Positions 1 through 5,808 of a DNA stretch of 5,808 bases are shown here, piece after piece. Location of the stretch: assembly GCA_017552165.1 (NCBI GenBank), contig JAFZCF010000106.1, forward strand, positions 1-5,808. The letters are read 5' to 3'. The notes beneath the pieces were generated by a model, which worked only from the letters and a program-made list of their open reading frames with translations, was not told the DNA's origin and did no database searches. Position 1 is the first letter of the stretch. Each line of letters starts with the position of its first letter. A program made the translations under genes and the position numbers. The DNA is from Clostridia bacterium. GTDB taxonomy: Bacteria; Bacillota_A; Clostridia; Oscillospirales; CAG-272.

Positions 1-1
1 C

Positions 2-1081
2 CTCGATAACTATGTAGCGTGTCCGCTCAAATACGTATTCAAGAACGAGGCGGGGCTCAGCTCGCCGCCGGATATAGACGCTTCGAAAGCCGCGAGCGAC
101 GGGACTCTTATCCATCACGTGCTCGAAAAATATTTCAGCGGCGAATATTCCCGCGAAAAGGAGCACACGGAAGAAGAGTTCGAGGAATTCGCCGCGAAGG
201 ATATCGAGGAACTGCTGAACAACGTACTGCCGGCCGGCTCTCGCGACGTGCTCTCAAGAGCGAGGATTCACGACATCGAGAGACTGAAAAAGAACGCCGG
301 GATGGTTCTTTCCGCGCTCGACGAGCGTCAGAAAGAGACGCATTTCGAGCCGAAGTACGTCGAGTATTCGGTTAAAGGTGAAAAACCCGTAGCCGAGGTC
401 GGAGACGTAGGCGTCTCGTTGAAAGGCAAAGTCGACCGAATCGACGCGTACGACGACACGGAAAGCGGCAAACGATATCTCAGGGTCATCGACTACAAAT
501 CCGCCAGCAAAAATTTTAAGGTCAGCGAGTTGGAAAAGGGCAAAATGCTCCAGATGTTCCTTTATCTTTACGGGATAACCGAGGACGAGGGAGAAAAAGC
601 ATACGCCGACGCGAAGAGCGACGGCTTCGACCCCGTGCCGGCGGCCGTCACGTACTACAGGGTCAAGCCGGGAAAAATCAGTCCAGAAAAAGGCGAATCG
701 TATTACGACGCGCTTAAAGAAGAGCTGGAAATCAAAGGCGTTTTCGACGGCGGCATCAGGGACAGGTTCGAAAGCGCGATATCCGGCAAAACCGGCAACA
801 GCTTCAAGCTGACCGAGTTCGGCGGCTGCAAAGTTAACAAAAAAACCGGAGATGTCACCGAGTATTGCGGTGATTACGACAAGGTGCGGAGCACGGTGAA
901 GGGTCAGGTTGAGCGGATATGCGGCGGGATACTGTCGGGCAAAGCCGGTGCGCGGCCCGAGAAGGACGGCAGCGGGGGCAACGCCTGCGGTTTCTGTGAT
1001 TTCAGGGCGGCTTGCCGCAGTAAAATGATAAAAGGGACCGACGACGGATCTGACGGAGAAGGAGGAGACGAAAATGAGTGA
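2..1081 (+). CDS. addB: AddB, C-terminal part (partial, 5' end outside window)
   Basis: This is the last 359 residues of the AddB subunit of the AddAB helicase-nuclease, which processes double-strand breaks in the cytoplasm; full AddB is usually about 1,150 aa. The frame is open from base 2, so the GTG at 119 is an internal Val codon and not a start. In partial numbering, Cys7 in ACPLKYVF is followed by the GTLIHHVLE motif (His38), then VDRID (Asp145/Asp148), IDYKS (Asp164, Lys166) and LQMFLY (Gln184), which together form a complete PD-(D/E)XK RecB-type nuclease. Near the end comes C329-x2-C332-x5-C338. With Cys7 these match the four [4Fe-4S] ligands of Bacillus AddB, and the spacing of about 320 residues from first to second Cys also fits. 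In the known enzyme this nuclease cuts the 5'-ended strand. After the cluster the protein ends in an acidic Gly/Asp/Glu tail. The stop overlaps the addA start by 8 bases, indicating one operon. The helicase-like N-terminus, where Chi recognition resides, is not visible. Confidence 0.93.
   Translation, partial: LDNYVACPLKYVFKNEAGLSSPPDIDASKAASDGTLIHHVLEKYFSGEYSREKEHTEEEFEEFAAKDIEELLNNVLPAGSRDVLSRARIHDIERLKKNAGMVLSALDERQKETHFEPKYVEYSVKGEKPVAEVGDVGVSLKGKVDRIDAYDDTESGKRYLRVIDYKSASKNFKVSELEKGKMLQMFLYLYGITEDEGEKAYADAKSDGFDPVPAAVTYYRVKPGKISPEKGESYYDALKEELEIKGVFDGGIRDRFESAISGKTGNSFKLTEFGGCKVNKKTGDVTEYCGDYDKVRSTVKGQVERICGGILSGKAGARPEKDGSGGNACGFCDFRAACRSKMIKGTDDGSDGEGGDENE
1059..1065 (+). promoter_or_regulatory. 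Ribosome binding site of addA
   Basis: AAGGAGG ends 8 bases before the ATG at 1074, a near-perfect Shine-Dalgarno sequence at normal spacing. It lies inside the addB reading frame and codes part of the acidic AddB tail. It supports 1074 as the addA start and suggests coupled translation of addB and addA. Confidence 0.85.
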
Positions 1082-4000
1082 CAGAAAACCCAATTCGGAT
1101 CAGGAAAAAGCTATAAAGTCAAACGCTCCCGACATTCTCGTCTCGGCCTCTGCGGGGACCGGAAAGACCGACGTACTCGTCGGCAGGATAATGAGACTCA
1201 TCGGAGAGGAGCGCTATGGGATCGACGATTTCCTCGTCGTGACCTTTACGGTGGCCGCCGCCGCCGAGATGCGCGAAAGGATAGAAAAAAGCATAGACGA
1301 ACGCATCCGCTCTGACAAAGAGAAAGCGAGATTCTGGAAAGAGCAGAAACGGCGGCTTTCCTATGCCGCGATAAAGACCATCGACGGCTTCTGTCTTGAC
1401 GTGCTCAAGGAAAATTTTGTCCACGCGGGGCTCACTCCGGGCGTCAAGACGGCGGAGTCGAGCGAGATCGCCCCCCTCAGGCGGAGGATACTTGATGAAG
1501 TTCTGAGAGAGACCGACCGGGAGGACGCCGACTTTGCGATAGAAAGTATCTCCGACGGAAAAAACGATTTCTATGATACGGCGAACAGACTTTACGATTT
1601 ACTGGTAAGCCGCAAGGAAGGCCTCGGCGCTTTCGACAACACCCTTGCGGAGCTCGAAAAGGCGGAGAGCGAGGGACTCCTCGGCACGATATGGGGCAAA
1701 GAATATCTCGCGTCGCGGGCGAAGGATCTTGATTTCTTTGCCGAAATGTACGGCGGGTTTTATGAGGAAGCGGCGGAGGTCCCGGGGCTCGAAAAGGCCG
1801 CGGAATATTTCAACGCGATGCGGAGCAGGGCGGAACGTCTCGCCGAGCTTTGCCGCGAAACCGCGGAACGCCCTCTTAAGGCGGAGGACATTGCGACGGA
1901 AGTCGGGATAATCAAAAATTCAACCGTTAAGAAGTTCAGCCGCAGCAGTAAGATAGAAAAAGAATACTATAAAGCTGGGGATGAACGTGAGGCTGCTTTC
2001 GAATCGGTTAACGCCCTTTTTGGAGACGCTTGCAAATCTCTGAATAATTGCATCAATCTCGCCGCCGCAAACGAGGCCGACGGAACGATCGTGGCCTGCA
2101 GTTCGCTCATAAAGACGCTCAGGGACTTGCTTGAACGTTTTGACAGGAGATTCCGCGAAGAAAAGGAAGCAAGGGGGATACTTGAGTTTTCGGATTTTCA
2201 GCGGCGCGTATACGATCTTCTGAAAAATCATCCGGAGGTCGCGCACGAGGTCGCTCTGAAATACCCGGTGATGTTCATCGACGAGTATCAGGACGTTTCC
2301 CCGCTTCAGGACGGGATATTCGGCCTGTTAAGGGAAGCCGGGGCGGAGAGATTTATGGTGGGCGACGCGAAGCAGTGCATATACGCCTTCCGCGGATCCG
2401 ACCCCGCGATATTCGACAAGTACAGAAACGGGAGCGTCCCGGGAATATCCCGGGAGTATCTCAGGATCAATTACAGGAGCACGTGGAACATAATGAGGTT
2501 CGCCAACGACGTGAGCGGTCCTCAGCTTTCGGCGTGCGACGGGACCGAGTACGACAAAGAAAACGACGACCTCAGAAATCCGGAATCAAATAAGGACGGC
2601 GTGTCGGTCGTACGGCGGGCGATATCCCTCGACGGGACGGAGAACGCCGTTCCTCTCGCGGCGGAGGCCTCCTGCATAGTCGCGGAGATGACGAGACTCA
2701 ACAGAGAAGAGAGAGTGCCCTTTTCCGACATGGCGGTCTTGCTGAGGAAGAACGCGCCGTCGAGATACTATGAGGACGCGCTCGAAAAGGCCGGGATATC
2801 TGTGAGCAACGTAACGTCGCAGAACCCGCTCGACTCGCCAGAGGTTATCCTCGCGATCTCTCTCCTCAACGTGGTGAACAATCCGTCGAACGACGTTCAC
2901 GTCGCGGCCGTGATGCGCTCGCCCCTGTTCGGGTTCACGCTGACGGATCTCGTCCGGCTCAGGACGCCCTTCTACGGGGAAAAAGGGCTTTTTGAAAGAG
3001 TTAAGTTCTATCCCGGGACGGACGGAGCCGATCCGGAGCTCGCCGCGAAATGCCGCGCCTTCACTTCAAAGATCGCGGATTTCGGCAAATGGTCCGCACT
3101 TCCCGTGGGAGACCTTCTGTGGAATCTCTATACCGAGACGGGTATGCTATCCGTCGGGAGCATGAAGACCTCCGACGCCGAGGGTAAAAAGACCAATCTC
3201 ATCGCTTTCCACGATTTTGCCGTCAGGTTTGAGAGCGGGAGATACCGCGGCCTGTACAATTTCGTCGATCACGTCAACGAGATGGTCGCGGGCAACGACG
3301 CGCTCAAACAGACGTATTCCCCCCCTGACTGCGTCACTATCATGACGGCTCACAAGTCAAAGGGGCTGGGCATGAACGTCGTGTTCCTCGCCGGCCTCAG
3401 GGAGTCGACGGGAAGCAATCAGAAGGCGAGGTGCTTTGTCGACGGCAACGGTCTGATCGTTTCACGCATAGCGGACAGGGAGAATTATGCAAACAAAGAC
3501 CTGTTCATATATAATTGTGACGCCGAAGCCCGGAAAGAAAGGGATCTGTCCGAGGAACTGCGTCTGCTTTACGTAATGCTTACAAGGGCGAAAAAGCGCC
3601 TTTATCTCTACGTCACGGACAACAACAAGGGGCAGCTCGAAAAGAAACTCGAGGCCGACAGCGCGATAATTTCCGTCGCGAAAGACAAGAAACTGGCGCG
3701 GGCTTTCATAATGAAAAACGCGAAAAGCCACGCCGAGCTCATCTCCGCCGTTATGCCGGAGGCATTCAGGTTTGAGAAATTCGTCCGGCCGGAGAAAAAC
3801 GCGGGCGATGCTGTCACAAACCCGCCTTCCGATCCCGAAATCGTTTCGGAGCTAAAAAAACGGCTCCTGTCGGACGATCCGTTTGCCGGCGTTATTCAGC
3901 TGCCGACAAAGCTCGCGGTGACGTCCCTTTCGGCAAAGCTGTTCGACGGCGACGGATATCAGGAAGTTCCCGTTTTCTCGGCCGACGCCGCCGTGCCGGA

Positions 4001-4610
4001 CATAGCGAAAGAAAAGGAACAGGGCGGCTCGGGAGCCGAAAAGGGCAGCGCGACCCACGCCTTCATGCAGTTCTGCGATTTCAGGAATCTGAGCGAAAAC
4101 GGATTCGAAAACGAGCTCAGGCGGCAGACGGACGGCTGTTTCATCAGCCGTGAGTCGGCGGCTCTCGTCGACGAAAAGACCGTCGAGGACTTCACGCACT
4201 CAAAGCTTTTCGGACGCATACTGTCGACTCCGGACGATAAGATCTGGCGCGAATACAGATTTTTCGTCTTCCTTCCGGCAAGCGAGTTTGCCAGACAAGA
4301 TAAAAAAGAGGCGCTCAAAGACAGAGACGTGCTCGTACAGGGGGCCATCGATCTTCTTATCGAAGAGGACGACGGCTCGCTCACGATCGTCGATTACAAA
4401 ACCGACGCGAGGCGCAGGGGAGAGGGAGACCGGGAGCTCGCGGCACGGCTGGCCGATAAGCACTCGGCTCAGCTCTCATATTACCGCCGCGCGGCCGAGG
4501 AGGTCTTCCGCAAGCCGGTGAACAGGACGGTGATCTATTCCTTCGCGCTCGGCGGAGAGATCGACGTCGATACAAAGATAAAAGGCACGGAAAGCGGGAA
4601 GGACGCATAG
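1074..4610 (+). CDS. addA: AddA, ATP-dependent helicase/nuclease subunit A
   Basis: AddA is the motor and second nuclease of AddAB; it unwinds DNA 3' to 5' from double-strand ends and its nuclease cuts the 3'-ended strand until Chi is met. At 1178 aa it is close to the usual family length (about 1,150-1,250) with no frameshift seen. Helicase motifs in order: Q motif around Gln10; Walker A SASAGTGKT at 24-32 (Lys31); motif Ia VVTFTVAAAAEM at 55-66; Ib IKTIDGFC at 100-107; Walker B MFIDEYQD at 400-407; motif III FMVGDAKQCIYAFRG at 427-441; IV LRINYRST at 463-470; V VTIMTAHKSKGLGMN at 754-768; VI EELRLLYVMLTRAKKR at 827-842. The C-terminal nuclease has GSATHAFM (His995), VLVQGAIDLL (Asp1093), IVDYKTD (Asp1107, Lys1109) and HSAQLSYY (Gln1133), so its catalytic set is complete. 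Oddities: Val60 (usually Asn), Asp104 (usually His) and Gly766 (usually Glu) at conserved helicase positions. The start is supported by the strong ribosome binding site and the overlap with addB. The helicase plus RecB-type nuclease, next to addB, makes PcrA or UvrD unlikely. Confidence 0.96.
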   Translation: MSDRKPNSDQEKAIKSNAPDILVSASAGTGKTDVLVGRIMRLIGEERYGIDDFLVVTFTVAAAAEMRERIEKSIDERIRSDKEKARFWKEQKRRLSYAAIKTIDGFCLDVLKENFVHAGLTPGVKTAESSEIAPLRRRILDEVLRETDREDADFAIESISDGKNDFYDTANRLYDLLVSRKEGLGAFDNTLAELEKAESEGLLGTIWGKEYLASRAKDLDFFAEMYGGFYEEAAEVPGLEKAAEYFNAMRSRAERLAELCRETAERPLKAEDIATEVGIIKNSTVKKFSRSSKIEKEYYKAGDEREAAFESVNALFGDACKSLNNCINLAAANEADGTIVACSSLIKTLRDLLERFDRRFREEKEARGILEFSDFQRRVYDLLKNHPEVAHEVALKYPVMFIDEYQDVSPLQDGIFGLLREAGAERFMVGDAKQCIYAFRGSDPAIFDKYRNGSVPGISREYLRINYRSTWNIMRFANDVSGPQLSACDGTEYDKENDDLRNPESNKDGVSVVRRAISLDGTENAVPLAAEASCIVAEMTRLNREERVPFSDMAVLLRKNAPSRYYEDALEKAGISVSNVTSQNPLDSPEVILAISLLNVVNNPSNDVHVAAVMRSPLFGFTLTDLVRLRTPFYGEKGLFERVKFYPGTDGADPELAAKCRAFTSKIADFGKWSALPVGDLLWNLYTETGMLSVGSMKTSDAEGKKTNLIAFHDFAVRFESGRYRGLYNFVDHVNEMVAGNDALKQTYSPPDCVTIMTAHKSKGLGMNVVFLAGLRESTGSNQKARCFVDGNGLIVSRIADRENYANKDLFIYNCDAEARKERDLSEELRLLYVMLTRAKKRLYLYVTDNNKGQLEKKLEADSAIISVAKDKKLARAFIMKNAKSHAELISAVMPEAFRFEKFVRPEKNAGDAVTNPPSDPEIVSELKKRLLSDDPFAGVIQLPTKLAVTSLSAKLFDGDGYQEVPVFSADAAVPDIAKEKEQGGSGAEKGSATHAFMQFCDFRNLSENGFENELRRQTDGCFISRESAALVDEKTVEDFTHSKLFGRILSTPDDKIWREYRFFVFLPASEFARQDKKEALKDRDVLVQGAIDLLIEEDDGSLTIVDYKTDARRRGEGDRELAARLADKHSAQLSYYRRAAEEVFRKPVNRTVIYSFALGGEIDVDTKIKGTESGKDA
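2437..2455. repeat. Perfect 8-bp inverted repeat inside addA
   Basis: TCCCGGGA occurs twice, separated by ATA. Because the unit is itself palindromic, the two copies are both a direct and an inverted repeat and can form an 8-bp stem with a 3-base loop. It lies in codons just before helicase motif IV. No function is known to me; in GC-rich coding sequence it may be chance. Confidence 0.5.
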
Positions 4611-4621
4611 GTCTTTGCCGT

Positions 4622-4643
4622 AAAATCGCGGCAGGCGATTTTT
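4622..4643 (+). terminator. Probable intrinsic terminator of addBA
   Basis: AAAATCGC (4622-4629) and GCGATTTT (4635-4642) form a perfect 8-bp stem around the loop GGCAG, running into a short T-rich stretch (TTTTTCTGTT). It begins 11 bases after the addA stop. The stem is only moderately GC-rich, so it may be weak. TGCCG at 4616-4620 can pair instead with CGGCA at 4629-4633, which would compete with this stem. Confidence 0.6.
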
Positions 4644-4661
4644 CTGTTACGCTTGATAACA

Positions 4662-4685
4662 AAAGCCGCCCGTCGGGGCGGCTTT
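4662..4685. terminator. Probable bidirectional terminator between convergent units
   Basis: AAAGCCGCCC (4662-4671) and GGGCGGCTTT (4676-4685) form a perfect 10-bp GC-rich stem with the 4-base loop GTCG. Read on the - strand it starts 15 bases after the ABC ATPase stop and is followed by TTTTGTTATC, a reasonable T-tract. Read on the + strand it gives TTTGACTTT and could back up the first hairpin for addA. Placement between two converging stop codons supports a shared terminator. Confidence 0.75.
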
Positions 4686-4700
4686 GACTTTACGGTATTA

Positions 4701-5291
4701 TCAGGCGGACGGCCCGGTCAGAACAATTTTTCCGGACAGCGGCGGGAGGATGTCGCCGTCGGTGTGGGATGCGACGATGACGGTTTTTCCCGCGAATTCT
4801 TCTGCAAAGATGTCGGAGACCTTTTTGGCCGTTTCAGCGTCGAGTCCGGTGAAGGGCTCGTCGAGCAGGACGGTATCGTCCCCCGATCTCCTCACGTGCA
4901 TGACGAGCCGGATGATCGAGATTCTCTGCGCCATGCCCCCCGAGAGCGAACGCACCGGTTTTTTCATATCTTCGGCTTCGAGACCGAGCCGGGAGGCGAG
5001 CAAAAGCGCCTCGCGCGCCGAGCTCCCGCCGAAAAAAGAGGTGATATTTCTCAGCCCCGAGCGGTTTTCTATCAGCCGTTTTTCCTGAAAAAGCATCGCG
5101 CCTCCGGTCGGAGATATCAGGCCGCTGTCCGGCGCCTCAAGCCCTGCGATGAGGCGGAGCAGGGTGGTCTTTCCCGACCCGGATTTCCCTTCGAGCAGAT
5201 AAAAGCCCCGCCCAAACGTACAGGTCAGCCCGTCGATGACTTTGTTATCTCCGTAAGATTTTGACAAACCTTTTATGATTATTTCAGACAC
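4701..5291 (-). CDS. ABC transporter ATP-binding protein (SsuB/TauB/ThiZ-like)
   Basis: This is the 196-aa ATPase of an ABC importer, acting at the inner face of the membrane with the permease encoded just upstream. All nucleotide-binding motifs are present: aromatic A-loop Tyr13, Walker A GKSGSGKT at 35-42 (Lys41), Q-loop Gln69 in MLFQEKRL, signature LSGGMAQR at 116-123, Walker B VLLDEP at 141-146 (catalytic Glu145), D-loop GLD at 149-151 and switch His176 in VASHT. The start is GTG: an in-frame TAA lies five codons upstream, no ATG falls between, and AAGGAGG is well placed. The protein is shorter than the usual 240-260 aa of SsuB/TauB ATPases because it ends soon after the H-switch, lacking the usual C-terminal extension. 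After the signature it reads ISIIRLV where most relatives have a VAIARAL-like sequence. The Q-loop, the overall pattern and the linked permease suggest the nitrate/sulfonate/taurine/thiamine-precursor group, but the substrate cannot be told. Confidence 0.9.
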   Translation of the reverse strand: MSEIIIKGLSKSYGDNKVIDGLTCTFGRGFYLLEGKSGSGKTTLLRLIAGLEAPDSGLISPTGGAMLFQEKRLIENRSGLRNITSFFGGSSAREALLLASRLGLEAEDMKKPVRSLSGGMAQRISIIRLVMHVRRSGDDTVLLDEPFTGLDAETAKKVSDIFAEEFAGKTVIVASHTDGDILPPLSGKIVLTGPSA

Positions 5292-5808
5292 CGGACGCCC
5301 TCCTTATCAGCCGGACGGCGAGCTCGGTTATAACGCTCAGGAGAATAACGATGACCGTCCACGCGAAAAGATCTGTCGTTTCAAGATAGACTTTGGAGTT
5401 GTAAAGCATCCTGCCGATCGTGTTTTTCGGAGTACACAGCACCTCAGCGGCGATACCGGCTTTCCAGCCGAGCCCGACGGAGGTCGAGCACGCAGCGATA
5501 AAATGCGGGGCGACGGACGGGATAACGACAGCCGACAGGCGCCGTAGGGGGCTCAGCCCGTAGGCGCCGGCGAGCTCGAGCATTCTTGGATCGGTCGCTC
5601 TGACGGACGAGACCACGCTGCGGTATATTATCGGCGCGACGATCAGGGCGGAGATAAGGACGCTTATCCCCTCGGACGGTATCCAAACGAGCGCGAGTAT
5701 GATGAACGAAGCGACCGGAGTCGCTCTTATGACGCTCATCAGCGGCGATATGAGCAGGTCCGCGGTCTTCACGCCGGCGCACAGTATGCCCGTACAGGTG
5801 CCGAGCAG
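5284..5808 (-). CDS. ABC transporter permease, NitT/TauT family type (partial, 5' end outside window)
   Basis: These are the last 174 residues of an integral membrane permease of the BPD_transp_1 type; the frame is open to the window edge, so the GTG at 5772 is an internal Val codon. In partial numbering, hydrophobic stretches at about 1-13 (cut), 31-44, 48-66 and 146-168 look like membrane segments. The cytoplasmic EAA loop, which docks onto the ATPase, is seen at 78-97: ELAGAYGLSP followed by LRRLSAVVIP, with the conserved Gly (84) and the closing Pro (97). The following GLGWKAGIAAEVL stretch is characteristic of SsuC/TauC/ThiX-like permeases, which bring in sulfonates, taurine, nitrate or thiamine precursors. 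The stop overlaps the ATPase start by 8 bases (GTGTCTGA), so the two are one operon with the permease first. A substrate-binding protein is expected nearby but is not in the window. The family is well supported; the substrate is unknown. Confidence 0.88.
   Translation of the reverse strand: MLGTCTGILCAGVKTADLLISPLMSVIRATPVASFIILALVWIPSEGISVLISALIVAPIIYRSVVSSVRATDPRMLELAGAYGLSPLRRLSAVVIPSVAPHFIAACSTSVGLGWKAGIAAEVLCTPKNTIGRMLYNSKVYLETTDLFAWTVIVILLSVITELAVRLIRRASGV
5299..5305 (-). promoter_or_regulatory. Ribosome binding site deciding the GTG start of the ABC ATPase
   Basis: Read on the - strand this is AAGGAGG, 7 bases before the GTG at 5291-5289. The in-frame TAA overlaps the start of this site, so translation cannot begin further upstream. 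The site lies in the last codons of the permease gene, consistent with coupled translation. Confidence 0.85.

Larger units (their letters stand above)
4616..4697. repeat. Outer inverted repeat enclosing both terminator hairpins
   Basis: CCGTAAA (4618-4624) is exactly matched by TTTACGG (4689-4695). In RNA the pairing can be extended to TGCCGTAAA (4616-4624) with TTTACGGTA (4689-4697), allowing one G-U pair. The outer arms enclose the 10-bp hairpin intact but share bases 4622-4624 with the first hairpin's left arm, so not all stems can form fully at once. The significance is uncertain. Confidence 0.45.

Noticed and set aside
119..1081. AddB starting at GTG 119
   Set aside because: The same frame is open upstream to base 2 and encodes conserved AddB sequence there (the first cluster Cys and the nuclease His motif), so 119 is internal.
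254..1093. A 279-codon open frame on the - strand opposite addB
   Set aside because: It lies wholly opposite the addB nuclease domain, whose motifs are unmistakable, shows no recognisable domain, and has the composition expected of an antisense shadow in GC-rich DNA.
3959..4384. A 141-codon Ser-rich open frame on the - strand opposite the AddA nuclease domain
   Set aside because: It has no recognisable domain and overlaps the conserved AddA nuclease region entirely.
4653..5264. A 203-codon open frame on the + strand opposite the ABC ATPase
   Set aside because: The - strand carries every ABC motif in order; the + frame is a low-complexity Arg/Gly/Asp-rich shadow and starts inside the terminator region.
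5444..5782. A 112-codon Arg-rich open frame on the - strand overlapping the permease
   Set aside because: It is an out-of-frame shadow of the permease, which shows membrane segments and the EAA loop.
1..5808. Possible defence island or novel system around the nuclease-helicase genes
   Set aside because: The nuclease-helicase pair is standard addB-addA with complete motifs, and the neighbours are ordinary importer genes. No unknown gene, mobile element, CRISPR-like repeat or recombination site was found.

Overview
The window looks like ordinary chromosome from a Bacillota bacterium, most likely a Clostridia-type lineage. The grounds are the addB-addA order (AddAB is the typical RecBCD counterpart in Bacillota), the strong AAGGAGG-type ribosome binding sites, and fairly GC-rich coding sequence (mid-50s percent by eye). 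The lineage is an inference; nothing in the window fixes a species.

Layout. On the + strand, bases 2-1081 hold the C-terminal third of AddB, whose 5' part lies outside the window. It carries the RecB-type nuclease domain and all four cysteines expected to bind the [4Fe-4S] cluster. It overlaps by 8 bases a complete addA (1074-4610, 1178 aa), with all SF1A helicase motifs and a C-terminal nuclease domain. A 90-base gap (4611-4700) holds two hairpins that look like intrinsic terminators for the two converging transcription units. On the - strand lie a short ABC ATPase (4701-5291) and, upstream of it in its operon, an ABC permease whose 5' end runs off the window (5284-5808). Both resemble the nitrate/sulfonate/taurine/thiamine-precursor importer family. 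This pair also overlaps by 8 bases.

How the genes work together. AddA and AddB form one heterodimeric helicase-nuclease that resects double-strand DNA ends for RecA-dependent repair and degrades linear DNA. The permease and ATPase would form the membrane and motor parts of an importer whose binding protein and substrate cannot be seen here. Nothing suggests a functional link between the two convergent units.

No undescribed system is apparent. The points most worth a second look are three unusual residues at normally conserved AddA helicase positions (motifs Ia, Ib and V), the nested inverted repeats between the convergent genes, and the short ABC ATPase. No tRNA, rRNA, CRISPR array, insertion sequence or riboswitch was recognised, and no stretch over 300 bases lacks a gene.
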